Assembly: GCF_040954835.1 (NCBI RefSeq) | Contig: NC_090697.1 | Location: 9,788,001-9,852,000, forward strand | Length of the DNA stretch: 64,000 nucleotides | Source: Lepisosteus oculatus | Taxonomy: Eukaryota > Chordata > Actinopteri > Semionotiformes > Lepisosteidae | Reading direction: 5' to 3' | Shown here: positions 49,793 through 62,800 of the stretch, one piece after another | Layout: the number at the start of each line of letters is the position of its first letter | Numbering within the stretch: position 1 is the first letter of the stretch | Position numbers and translations under genes: made by a program | Notes under the pieces: model-generated | Databases searched by the model: none | What the model saw: only the letters and a program-made list of their open reading frames with translations | What the model was told of the DNA's origin: nothing

Positions 49793-52700
49793 CTGAAAAC
49801 AGGGAGAAATCCCAGAGTCAAACAAGCCTGCACACAGCTCAGACACGCTGCAGAAAACAGCACGGCGGCCTGGCCTCGCGGAGCGGAGGGTGTTTATCGC
49901 CGTAGTGTTCCTGAGCCCATGAAAGACCCCACCTACCGGGCTCTGCCCTGACCGAACACACTCACTCCTCCACTGTTCTTTTTCAGTGCACATTCCCAGA
50001 ATGCCTCTTTGAGCAAACAAAAATCCAGAAAGCGAGCCAGCCTTTGAAAAAGCAAAAGAAAATATCGCTAACATGTGTGATGGAACATCAAGTGTGCAGG
50101 CACCTTCTTTATAAATAAGAAGCACCTTCCTCTACGTAGAGGAAGGCAAGGGATCACAATAAGTGTATAAACTCAACAAGACTACATTACATTAATGTGA
50201 CAGCCGAGAGTACACACAGCATTGCCTGCTAAAATGTAGCCCAGGTATTAAGACAGGTTCCTGACAAACCTGTTAGAGGAATTATTTGTTCCTATATATT
50301 CACATTTCCAATGGTTGCCCAGGCTGCCATATATTAAAGGATGAAAGAAAAAAGTTAATAGGACATTTACTCTTAAAATGAGAACCTTAATTTTATACCT
50401 CTTGGGCAATACAAATGTTTTTGTATTTAAATGTGAAAAATATTACAATTTGAACCTGGCACATTTCAAACAAATATTTTCGTGAACTATAAAGAAAATA
50501 ACATGCACACATCTTTTAAATGTTAATCTTTGGAGAGAAGTCACCATGCATGAGAGTACACATTACTGTAGAGGGAGGCAAGAAATCGCAATGGGATTAT
50601 AAAAACTCACTATCAAAAAAATCTTTCAAAAGCCCTCACCCAACCCCCAGCACACCCACAGTTATAACGTTCTATTCAGTTTAAACAAGTTTTCTGTCTG
50701 GTCAAGATGGCATCTGCTTGCTTTTTTTTTTTCTCTGAAGCATCTCAAGTTCCTGTAGCTAAAAAGAACGGCAGATGGTCAAAGTAACATAAACTCAGCC
50801 CACTGGGCTGACGACTGCCTTCTCCCTGAAGGGTCTCAACGGCAGCAATCGAAGCTTGTATGCATATGAAAGGAGCTGCAGTTCAAACAGGCAAGCGTGT
50901 GCAAGGACAGACCACACCTAGGTACCTCAGAGTTACCCAAAGGATTCCCCTTGCCCTTACAGAGTGAGCATTCCTTCAGTCTAACTCCAGTCCCTCTCGG
51001 CAAGCCCCAGCCATGCAACCAGCCCCGCAGCTCTGCAAACCCAGTACGACTGACAGGGAGATGGCAGCTGTGGAGTGAGCAAGTGATAACCACAGCAGAT
51101 AAAGGCGTTCACACAAACATTATAACTCCACTCGGAAGCTGCCTGGCACAGACCTTTAAGGTTTAAACGGCTGATACTGGGAACTGAGCTACAGTGGGAA
51201 AATAGCTCTTCAGCTAGCACCCTAAAAACATACCCCGCTGCCCAAAAGCAGAAGGAAAACGTGTTCTTTGAACGATGTTCATACAGTATATGTGCAGCTA
51301 CATGTGTGCCTGCATCCTGGTCTGCAGTCTGTCTAGATGATATCAAGCGTTTGAAATGGATATTACAAAACACAGCTTCTCGCACTGCCTGCCACAGAAG
51401 AATCTCTTCATTCACTCAGATGGAATCATCCGTCCGTTTCACTTTACGGAGAAGTCCCGCGGCTCAGTTTTCTTCACTTTCTTTTTGTCGCTCTCCGCCA
51501 CCAGAGAAGTATGAAGGTGCTGTTCCTCGGTATTCAAGTGCGAATAATGTGTGACTGAATGTTAAGAGGAGCGAGAGTGTCTGTATTCATTACTGATTCA
51601 GGTCAGAGCAGGTCCAGCACAGTTCAGCTCAGTGTGATGCCATATGGTCTGGGAATCAAGGTCAATGCAGAGTTGAAGGGCTTCTGACATTCTCATGTCT
51701 AAGATATATATTTTGTATTCCAGTCACAGCAATGAATAGCAGTGACAAAAGCCTGTTTACCAAGACTATTACAAAGGAATATTGTTTTAGAAAAGTGACT
51801 TCTTCAGACGGCCAGAAGAATAATACATATTTTATATGAACTATAATAATAACATAATAAAAATCGTGTGGGCATACTGTACATAGATATGCGCAGTATA
51901 ACAGTTTAAAATGCATTCTAGACATTTTCAAGACTATATATTACACACATATACAGCAGAGGTCAAAATGATTACATTATCATTTCAATACAATGAGCAA
52001 CTTTTTAAAAAGCAACAAAAGACAAATGACTAAGGTTTAAATCAAAATGAATTAAGGATTGAATTAAGGTAAACTAAAAAATAACGTTCAATGTGTTTCT
52101 GTAGTGAGAAAAAAATGGCACAATCGTGTACAAGTCCTCTGTAACTGGGCTGAGGAGGGGTAATGCCAAATCATGTATTGTAAGAAATGTAAGAAATGTT
52201 TTGCGGCACCAGATGAGTTCTTCACTGTACGCTCAACCACGGCTACGTGAAGCACTTTCACAGGAACATTCTGGAGCCCCTGTGCCTTAAGCCGACGCCG
52301 AGGCCCTAAAGAGTTAACGTTCGGTCACCCACTCGCTCTCTCTTTTCAATAGGCCTTCCCCGTTCCTCTCTCACTGAGGCTGCTGTCACAGCCCCTTTGC
52401 TCCTGTCAACTGGGTTTTAAATTGCCCAGACAAACAAGCAGAACCAACGGGTTTGCAAAGGTCACACCTGGCGTGTGGACGGCCTGCTCCCGGGGATGGA
52501 GGCCCCACCCACGCTCCTCCAGATCCGCGCCACTCGGCTTTTCTTCCTTTTGTCTTCCCGTCCTCCCCCAGCTGTTCCGCTGAGAGCCTCTCGCATCGGC
52601 CCCTGCCCTCCCCCCCCATCCCCTCCAAACTCTTATTAAGCCAAGCGGACTCAAAAGTGCCGCTCAGCACGTGCCGCTTCTTATCTGCGCCATTTCAAGA

Positions 52701-53152
52701 TTGTTGTGTGTGGTGCTTAGTCAGAGAAAAAAAAAAAAAGTAAATGGGCTTCATTCTCATTGGCTCCCCTGCAGCAGTTCAAACAAAGCTTAAATGACAA
52801 AGACATTTTCCAGTATGGCAGGTGTTAGTGTCAGATTCTGCCCAAGGCTAACAGGCACACATGGGGGGAAAAAAAAAGTATTTGCTTTTTAGTTAAAGCT
52901 AAGACATGCAGGGGCAGATAAATACTATAAGTTCAACCGTATTGTTCATGCTGCTACTTAGTCAGGTGTTAATTCCCATAAAACAGTTGTTCCACAGCGC
53001 ATCAGTTTCAATTAGCAGCCCAACTAAACAGAAACCCACGCAATGCTGTTTTGGGGAAAGCAACAGTAAATCAAGCTTGTTAGTAAAAGGAAAATGCATT
53101 AACCAGGAAAGGGTGGCCATTGGAGGCAGCTGAGCTTCAAAATTGGTCTTAC

Positions 53153-53193
53153 CTTCGTCAATTACAGTAATGAGACCTTTTACATATTTTAAT
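53153..53193 (-). other. possible 41-nt alternative (stop-introducing) exon of RALGAPA2
   Basis: On the - strand a very strong pyrimidine tract and acceptor (TTTGTTTCTTTTCTTTTAG) precede 41 nt that end GACGAAG|GTAAGA, a near-perfect donor. The segment is not a multiple of three. Spliced after the exon at 59700 it would read GAT TAA and end the protein just after SGTD, removing the 50-residue tail. It may be a regulated cassette or only a chance pair of splice sites. Confidence 0.35.
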
Positions 53194-56100
53194 CTAAAAG
53201 AAAAGAAACAAAATAGGTCATCATAAGAAAGCGGTCAGAAACAGAGCCAGTAATACAATTATGCTGTGCAACAAATACTTTTGAACTGCCTGTAAACGTG
53301 AACGAAAAAGAACAAAACAAATCATAGGTGATAGGGGGCACATTCCCACGCTTAAAAACAATTAGACAAAAAATTAAACAGAGTAAAACTTAACAGTCAT
53401 CCTGTGTTTACATAAAAGCAAAATTAACAAAATATTTCCCCCTCTGTCCTTCCTGCATACCTCTAAAGTATCATTATGCCTTACATAAGAGATTACAACT
53501 TTAAGGGTGTTATCACAAACCCAGGTTACAATACAGGAACATTCGTTTTTATGGTGTTGATTAATGCCTCATCTTTTATTTATTTCAGGCTTTGATTTCA
53601 TCAATAAACATCAAAGTATCTAGCATTTGCCTCCCCACGCAGGACCACACAAGTCTTGATTGCATCCAAGGTCAAAATTACTGTCCAGCATGAAGGATCC
53701 CCATTAAATCACCTTTTGGAAGACCATCTTCTTGGATGAGTGTAGTGACGAAGAAATTGAATGGGCAATACTTGTATTTCAGCTAGGAATCAAGCATGAC
53801 CAGATACTTTTTTGCACTGCAGTTTGATGACTTTACGGTTCATAGAGAATCAATCCGGAAGCCTGAAAGAATATTTGCCTCTACACTTGCATTGCAGGAT
53901 CATTCCAGAAGGATTCTGGTACATTCTGTTGCGGTGCAATGCGCTTACATTTGTATGAAACAGCAGGGTGCTTTTCTCCCTGGAGAAGAGCCTGAGTATG
54001 TGTATTTTGTATTCCAAAGATGTGCAGATGTCCTGCTATATGGCAACATTGTCAAGCACCCACATCAAACATTATCTCAACGTATTAAAACAATGGATTG
54101 CATGGACAACAATTATTAGGATAACCATAAAAAATTCTTAAAACTGAATCCTTTATTTTGTACCTCAAAAAGTACAACTCAAAGCCAAATTGTCTTTCTT
54201 GTATGGGTTCATTTTGCAAACTCAAACAGAATGAAGTATGATAATGTTATTAGATGGCTTGGAATTTTGTAATGCATTAGAAATATAATCTGATTTCACC
54301 CTTTTTGCATTTGACCAGCATTGAAAAGTCATTGAAATATGGCTGAAATTAAAGTGGTATCTTTCGGTCCCTTTTAAGAATTCCTGGTTGTGGCAACAGC
54401 AAGACATTTTCAAAGGGAAGTATTTACTGGCTGGATTAACATGCCCATGCTGGAGCAAATACATACTTTCATCATCATGCCGTTGTGTTAGAAGGGGTCT
54501 GCTGAGCAGCTTTAGCACTGAAGTACCAAACCAATGATTTTAAAGTCAATTATATTAAAGCTTACTGAATCGAGCTCCAGCCTGCCCAAGAGATCCACAC
54601 TGCATGTCAGTGATGTTAATAACCCCCCTCAAGATCCTCACTGTACTATACACAGACCCCAAAATAATAAACTTTACCGGGTGGCTAAGTCTGAAACTTT
54701 TGAAGAAGCAATGAGGAATATGCTGTGGTTCTTGTGGTTGAGAAACAGGTCGAGAGGGTGGTGGATTCAGAGACAGCATGATCCTGTCTCCTCCCTGCTT
54801 CATCTGTGTATCATTAGCTTTTAAAGAAAACTTAAATAAAATGATCCACTGATTTTATCAAGCTTGTGTCACACAATAGAAGGCAACGATTTGGCAAAAC
54901 TGGTATATCCTGTGTTTTGTGTATGTTTAATAATAGATTGTTACTATTATACAGGTGACTTCTAATTGAACCACAATGTAATCTAGTCGCAGAAGGTGAA
55001 GACACTTCCAAAAGTATTTTCTAATGTGCTAAGCTTTACTAATTCTGTGCCTTTTATAACTCTATTTCCACCAAAACCACCAAGAGGAGGAAACCCATAA
55101 ACCCCAGTGTTTTACATGCAGTTGTATTGTGCAGTATATCTTCATATACAGGAATGCATGGCTAGCACCTTTTAGACAATATAAAACCAAAAGCAACATG
55201 GCATATGTTCTTTCCTTCTGCTGGCTCTTATCATTCTAAAGTGTCTAAAATGTGTGATCATTACACTGCAATCATTTGGGATCACTTCTCAGTGGAATTT
55301 ACGAAAAAAAAAAAGGTTTGCATGAAATCACTGATGCAAAGGAAAAATGATGAGTTAATTTTAAAAGGTGAAAGAAAGAAAGTGCTGTGTAAAATTTGAG
55401 AAGGAGGCTGATTACCTGCAAGTTTTATACAGTAGGCGGGGGATTAGCACCAGAGACAAAAAGCAAAGCTGACTAGCATACAGCTGAGTAATGATAGTGT
55501 GAACAGATGGACTTGGAGACAGTGGTGATCAAATAACCAGATTCTCGGAGGTGCGCTCTAAACACAAGGAGCTGGGACAGTACTGTGTGTTTTAGAATGT
55601 CCGGAGCTTCCCGATATAACTTTCACTAAAGTACAATGATGTATTTAATAGTTTCAACAGCTGGAAGAAGTCACTACAATGTTGGATGCAGGAGTAACAA
55701 AAAGAGACACAAAAATTTGCTACATCTACAGCTGACCTAAAGTTTTAATCTATCATATATTTTTTCAACCGATCTCTAAAAGATGTTTAGGTAGTTGAAG
55801 ATAGGCAGCCAAAATACTATAAGAATCCAACTTAAATTTGCTATTTGTTTTTCATTAAAAAGATGCATGCTAACTCATCCTAAACATAAAAAAGGGAAAA
55901 CAATTGCTACATCACTATACAAATGTTGCTCTTTAAGTTAAATGTCTATATTTTCCTCAGATTTTCAAGAAAGACAAAGAATGAGCAGTCAGCCTCTATC
56001 CCTAGTCAGGCTTTCTATGATACAGCAGATAACTTCCCTGAAATCATTAAGGAGCTAAAATGCATCAAATGCATTACTAACAGGAAAGCCAGACATGACT

Positions 56101-58480
56101 GACAACATAAAGCTTTTATGTGAAAAACAGCTAAACTACACATTAAAAGCAACCATAAAGTACCTAGAAATCATTGTCAATATACATACCATAGAAAGTG
56201 GAAAGAAAGCTTTCTACTTGTTACCAAATATATTTTTTTACCCCACCTTGCTATAGGCTATAACATATCTATACTGTATATGAAACAAATAAAAACAACA
56301 CCCATTAAAGCTGAAATAAATTATATAAATACATCCATACATACAGGTTTTGTGAAAGATAATGTGCATAGTGTGGTCACTAAAGAGAACAAGCACATGC
56401 AGAAGGTTGTGATGCATAACTTAAAATTAACAAAAATGGTGCTCGTTTCAGGGGTAGTGACATGCCAAACGGGGAAAAGGGCAGAAGTCTTACAGTTAAA
56501 CTTGGCCCAGGGGTAATCCATGTCGAAATACATTCCTGGCCAGCGCCTGCACACTGTCATGAATGAAATGTTAGTGGATAATGAGTGAGAGAGATGGAAA
56601 TACAGTAAGATATGGCACAACGAGGAACATGGCGGTGTGCTGGACATTCAGCTCACAAAGAAACCTTTAGAAGGAAAAAAAAAACAGAAAATTTGAGCAT
56701 CCAAAAGGTGACGGTCTTCAATTCAGAAGCAATGACTTGGATTCAACGGCAAGATAAGCAATGCCTGGATAATGAGCAAAAAACAATGACATAGGAGATG
56801 GCAGGTTGGAAGGAGGGTTATCATGAGACAATATAATAGCTGCCTTCTCAGGTTTGTTCAAATAAACACATCACACCAAACAACAATGGCCCAGCTGTCA
56901 TTGGTTGGAGCCTGGGTCATGTCACAAGCCAGCTGTGCTCTGTCAATTGTAAGGGCCGGGGGCTGGCTTTAGTCTGCAAAACAGCAGCTCCTGCAACGTT
57001 TGGTGCACCTGCACACTTGCAGTGACATCAGTGAGAGATAACCTGCTCCTCCAATTAGTGTTAACTCTCCTGTTGGGCATTATGGAGACTGCAGATAGCT
57101 GGGTGCGTAAGGGGAACATGTCTGTCCAAGCAATGCAGGAGCTACAGCTGTAAGCTCATGTCTTAATTTGAGGTTCCATGATGGGTGTGCATGATGCCAA
57201 TACTAAAATAAAACTGTTGATTACACATTCAAAAAATAAACAAAAATACCTGAAAGATTTGTTAAGAAACACAAAATTACAGTTATCGATCTTATTATTA
57301 AGATTAGTTGCTCACACTGTTTATTAGCATTATAAAAATCTCATGGCTTACTCCAGTGCATACAGTACACAGTGAGTGCAAAATGACATTGTTAATTTTA
57401 TCAGGACTGTTTTTTTTTACTCCAATCAAAAGATTTGAACATTTTTCATACAAATCTAAGTTTATACTATTGTTTGAAAATAATAACAATATCTGAAAAA
57501 AAATTAAAAACACTTCAAATGCTGGAAATGAGGATTAAATCAGGGGCCTTTTAGTTTTCAATCGTATGCTATACAAATTGAGCTAATGGATTTTCATTCA
57601 ATTAGTAAAGCAACATTCTGATATCTTAGTTTACATAAACCGAAAATTGTAAAATGATTACTATCTATAAAACCTCTTAGCTACCGATTAAAATAAATCT
57701 TTTTAGATTTCCATTGCCAGGATGAGTAATAACTTGGAAGACAATGAAGCTCCTGTGTGTGAACAAATCACTTAAAAAAAAAACTGCTCTGGAAAGCATG
57801 AGCCGTTGTGAATTTTGTCAAATTGCACTGCATTACTTGTTTCATAACCAAACAGTTTGTGGGGATACACATCCAGACATACAGCAGACAAAGCTGAAGA
57901 TCTACACTACAAAAAGCCACACAATGCCCCGGTTATAATGCTTGTAAATCTATTCACAGATGCAGGGTCTATGATAATAAAATCGGTTCAAAATGAATTT
58001 CGAATGAACCAAGAGGGTCTGCTTACATTAAATCTTGATTATGTTATGAACACTTTTATATAATGCTGGTGCGGCTTGCTGTGAAACAAATCCTTGATTT
58101 GTGGACAAAAAAGAAATGTTTATTCCAGGGCTAAAATAACCTACTCGGTCTTGATAATCACAATTAAGGTAACCTATTCAGTCTGGCATGCACATCTCTG
58201 TCACCTGCGCTATAAAAGAATTCTTCAGAGTTGCACGATGTACAGAAATAATAAAACGAGAAATAAATACCATAGCTCTTAGTAATTACAAGCTTTTTTT
58301 TTCCTAGGCTGTTTAGTATTCCAGTTCATGAAAGGTCAATAGAGGTCAGTGCAGTGTTTCTCAACGGCCTCTCCAGGAAGCAGTGGCATAATTATGTAAA
58401 TAGCTCTGGCTCCCCTCTGCTTCTGCCTGTCTGCTTATCTCCACAGCCTTCTGCAAGCTGCTACTGGAGATCGGCACAAA

Positions 58481-58495
58481 CACACACACACACAC
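58481..58495. repeat. CA microsatellite
   Basis: A short CA run in the last RALGAPA2 intron. Confidence 0.8.
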
Positions 58496-59699
58496 CTCTT
58501 ATCTCCTAACAAAGCTCTGAAAACACACGGACTGTGGCCAGCAGCACTGAATGGTGACGCATGTCTGATTTTATTTGCGGCCCGATTAAATTTGCCGGAT
58601 TTAATTTATTTCTGCAATTTTATGGCTTTGATGTAAGATAGTAGTTTAACAAGTCAGAGTGCGGGGGGGGAGGAATGAAACCGATGTTTGACACAGCTAA
58701 CACAGGTTGCGGAAACTGGTTGGCAGTGGTACGTCAGGTCCGAAGGCTTCTGCACAAAGTGAAGCCACACCAAAACGCAAACCGGACTGGACAAAGGACA
58801 GCCCTTTGATGTCACCAGCAGATTAGACTGGCAGGAAGAGAAACAAACTGCGCTGCTCTGAAGAACTACTTGTTTTTGTTGTGTTAATATGATTAAGAGA
58901 TCATTTTCTTTTGGCATCTGTTCTGGCAGCTCTGAAGTTAAAACTGCAACTCAGAATTGATTAATGGCTTAGATGTTCTTAAATTATCTTTGGGATGAGA
59001 GATCATTTCTGAAAGTAAAACTAATTCCTGAAAATACCAACTGTGCCAAAGACATATCACTAAGGTTGACACAATTTTATACTACTATAGGAAGTCTGCA
59101 CATACAACAGACCTGGAATGATTTTTTAAATGATATTTGGATTCATTATTAAAACAGTTCTATCAAACCTATTTAGTTTGCTTGCTAAAAACATGACCAC
59201 AGTCCAGTGCTTTGCTCCAGGGAAGATATGATGAATGAAGTTCTGCTTCCCACTTCTGGTGCATTAATTCCAGGCCTTGGTATCCTAGCAGCATAATCCA
59301 CATTTAACATTAACAGCAGTGGTTTCTGCGATGAGAGATCATTTTCCGATAAGTAAGCATTAATTCAGTTTCAGCTCTGTATAGCATATGCAAGGCACAG
59401 CAAGTAACCTACACCCTTCAATAAATCTGAACACATTACCGGGAGCTTGTTCATTAACCTTGCTGGCATTGGACGTTAAAAGGAGAGCTGAAGAAAGGTT
59501 TACATTAAAAAAGTTGAGGGTACCAGCTTTGATGCAACACAAATGAACATGAATGCCTTCATTTCTTTTGATATTCATTAGACTACGGAGATGAAGAAAG
59601 CTTATCTCAAACGGCAAAGGACTGGTGTGAGGAAACAGGTGTACACAGGAACAGTGCTCCAAGATGCAAATTACATCAGCAAGAAAACCTCAGCCTTAC

Positions 59700-59824
59700 C
59701 TGTCCCACTTAGGGAGTAGTAGCTTGGAGAGGGAGTAAACACTTGAGATGCAAAATCTTCAAAGGTCATCACCTCTCTGTGGTTCTGCACTATGGCTTCC
59801 AGGTACAGTGCCCGTTCTTCATAG
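59700..59824 (-). CDS. RALGAPA2: RALGAPA2 penultimate coding exon (end of the GAP domain)
   Basis: The - strand acceptor is GTCGACATACAG and the donor GGGACAG|GTAAGG. The 125-nt exon has one base, 41 codons and one base, and reads [19 protein letters not shown], then [20 protein letters not shown]. This matches the helical end of the RapGAP-type domain of RALGAPA proteins. Those proteins pair with RALGAPB, speed GTP hydrolysis on RalA and RalB, and are inhibited by AKT phosphorylation. The preceding exon, which must end with two bases of a codon, was not found between here and the window end. Choosing RALGAPA2 over RALGAPA1 rests mainly on the INSM1/CFAP61 neighbourhood. Confidence 0.88.
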
Positions 59825-62800
59825 CTGTATGTCGACAATTAAGGAAACATTTCCAAACCAAAGCTCACAGGGCTTTGTACAGGTGATCCTGAAATAAAAA
59901 ACCATCCACTGTCACGCATTTTCAGGCACCTGACTGATATAAACAAAATGAATACATACAGAGAACAAAATACCTGCAGAGGAGAAAATGATTTAACATT
60001 CAAACAGAAGTGACAGTCTGAGTGTCTTTCAAGGTCCTGGAGTAAAACCCAGAACAGTCACAATTTTCACATGAAATTGAAAATCGGTTACCAACAAAAC
60101 CGAAAAGAGTGACATGTCAAAGAAACTTTCCAGCCGTTTTAATAGGACCCCTGCTTCTGCCAACCTTTTCCAATGTATGAGGGAACTCTCTCCTGCTTTG
60201 TATTGCTCTGTTGGTTTGTCAGGAGGAAAACCAAATGCATTAGAAAATTCACAATTGCAATAGCTGTAATTTTGGAAAGTTTACAGTCCCCCCTCCCCCA
60301 AATGAACACTCTCGCCCTTCCTGACAATGCAAGACGATCAAAACCCAAAATAGTCCCTCAAAGGATTGTGCAACAACAAACCTTCTGTTGAATAGTAATA
60401 ATACAATACATATCTCCAACCTTTCACCTTTATTGCCTAATGCATATGCAATTACATTTGCAGGTATACAAAAAAAACTCCTTTGTATAACTCTGTTGAT
60501 TCACACTTCCATATACCATTGCTTCTCATAATAATGTTAATGAATAAAAAAACAAATAAGCCCATAAAAGTATTTTTGGCTTGTGTGTGAAAGTACAACA
60601 GAACTACAGTAATTACAAATACTAACCACAGAATGAAATGTCCCGTGGACAGTTTTGTTTTAAAAATAGCTAGTGATTTTTTATTTCGATTTGGGTAGGG
60701 AAGATAGTCGGGGTCAAAAACTAAAATCCAATTTGGCCAAATGAAGTGACGGAGAATGAAGAATCATTTGAATTAAATCCTTTGGAAGTGATGCGCGTGT
60801 AGAGTTGAATGTCTGTTAACTATTGCTTCAGCTGAAGTGTTCAAAATTTGTTTTAAATTAAAAGATGTGGGCAATTATCCTGTGGTATTTGATAAAAATC
60901 CCTGCGCTGATTATTTTGTGCGTCCTAAACTGTGCCATTATGAAGGATGGTTGCAATTAAGGCGTCGGACACAGTGCATTTGTTGCTGGCTGTACTTGCC
61001 CTTGTCTGTTACAGGCTTGAACTCCTGATGACTCTAGTTAATGAATAGCCTGCCAAACTTCTTCAGAGTGGAGACACACGCCTCGACCAATTCTAAAGGG
61101 ACTGACTGATGCCATTCACATCTCATTAGAGGCTTGCTTATTCTGCACAGTGCTAGGCTGTTGCCAAGGCTCTCCACTCCATATTGCCACAGCAAGCCAC
61201 TGGCCCTATCAACAGCAGGCTGTTAGGCCCGAGTGGCCGTCTGGCAAACAGACTCCCTGACACTAAGCTGGCACGTGCTGGCGCAGCAGGAGCAGAGTCA
61301 GGCGTGACAAATTGTTGAAAGAGCTGAGCTAAACTTGAGACCGAGAACCACCTGAGCCTCAGGCCCCACTCTGGTGCTGCCTCGATTCATTGCAAGGGCC
61401 TATAGTCTGCAGCCTGTTCCTGGGTCCCCTTTAAACAAGGCAGGCATGGGAGAAAAGGCCTTTCATGCTCTGCCTAATAACTCCCTGCTGTTTAATGAAA
61501 GGCCCTGCATACGCAACACATCAGCATACAATGTAGCGCACAACTGCTAACAAAACAGAGGGGTTCATTTGTATTTAGATAAATAAGGCATGGAAAAGTA
61601 GACAGACAAGCAAATTGCAGTGGTGATGGAGACCTTAATGACAGAAAAAAAGGCATTTCTACTTATAAGAGCACAGGTTATGAAAAGGCATATTTCTACA
61701 CACAGAAGCAGGAAAACATAGTAACTTCACGTTCACGTTTAAGCCAATTACAATTAATTCGTATACAAATAATATGTTAAAGAAAAGATGTAGAAATACA
61801 TCATCAGAAAAAAGACCTGTTTTAGATTTAACGTAGGTAAATCATTTAATATCACATGGATGTTCCAATTTTTGTGCCACTAATTCAAAATAGTCATGAA
61901 AAAGTATGGAGAATGAAAGTGCTTCTTACACATTTTGAAAAGTTTCTTAAATTAGAATAAAGATGAAAGATATTCAAATTATTTGTATTAGAAAAACAGT
62001 TATTTACACAGATTTTACTTTCCTTTACTTCAATTGCCACAGAATCCACGCTGGATTAAAAATGCATTTAAATGAGGACTAGTTTATAAACTAATTGTTT
62101 TAATGAAGCGTGAGAACACGAGTATTCATTTTAATCTGTAATTAATAAAGCAAACATGGACATCACCAACAGCAGAAAAATAAAAACCTTACATTTAATT
62201 TTATAAGAATATTAAAGACAGAAGTTCTGAATCTCTCTCTCTCTCTCTCTCGACTGTATATATTGTTCAAATCTAGTCACTTTTGTAATTCCATTATTTC
62301 CCTGCTCTCAATTTCAGAAGCTAAATCAGAACACCAAAAGAACATCATAGGATTCGCTGCCATGGAAACGTGGGTCACAGCACAATAGCAGGTCACTTCC
62401 AGGGTACTGGAGTATCAACAAAGAGACTGCGAGTTGCTCTCCTTAGCTAATACCTCACATTCTTCCTGGAAAAAACAGAAATTACTGCAGGTAAAAATTG
62501 TGTTATTATTCTTAGTGTAAGGAACCTTGTAAATCTATGTACAATATAGAGGAAAAGTCAACAAACAAATAATTCAACAGATCCCACAAGGTCAATAGAG
62601 CCATATGGCCGTCCATTATCATAAATGCAGATGACTCTTACATGGCTGTTATTGAGATTCCTTGAACAAATATTGACTCCAGCTGGGGCAGCCATTTCCG
62701 TCTGATACCACACACTGCCTCTGTCTCATGTTTTGTTAGTTCCTGTGCAATAGAGCTGACTGGAAAGAGCCTTGAGAATCAATCTGGTTAAAGCAATCAG

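Larger units (their letters stand above)
49793..59699 (-). other. RALGAPA2: RALGAPA2 intron, 9.9 kb
   Basis: This is the intron between the last two coding exons. It holds the 41-nt cassette-exon candidate (53153-53193), a GC-rich stretch (52240-52700), motif-dense stretches at 56880-57160 and 58330-58640, and a CA repeat (58481-58495). I recognise no mobile element in it. Confidence 0.7.

Noticed and set aside
53796..54119. 107-codon open frame on the + strand
   Set aside because: No recognisable family, no splice or promoter context, and antisense within a RALGAPA2 intron. A frame of this length can arise by chance.
62454..62465. 12-nt microexon-like segment on the - strand with TTTTTTCCAG before and GTATTA after
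   Set aside because: Too short to support. Joined to the exon at 59824 it would give Ser instead of the Phe I expect before YEER, and the donor is weak.
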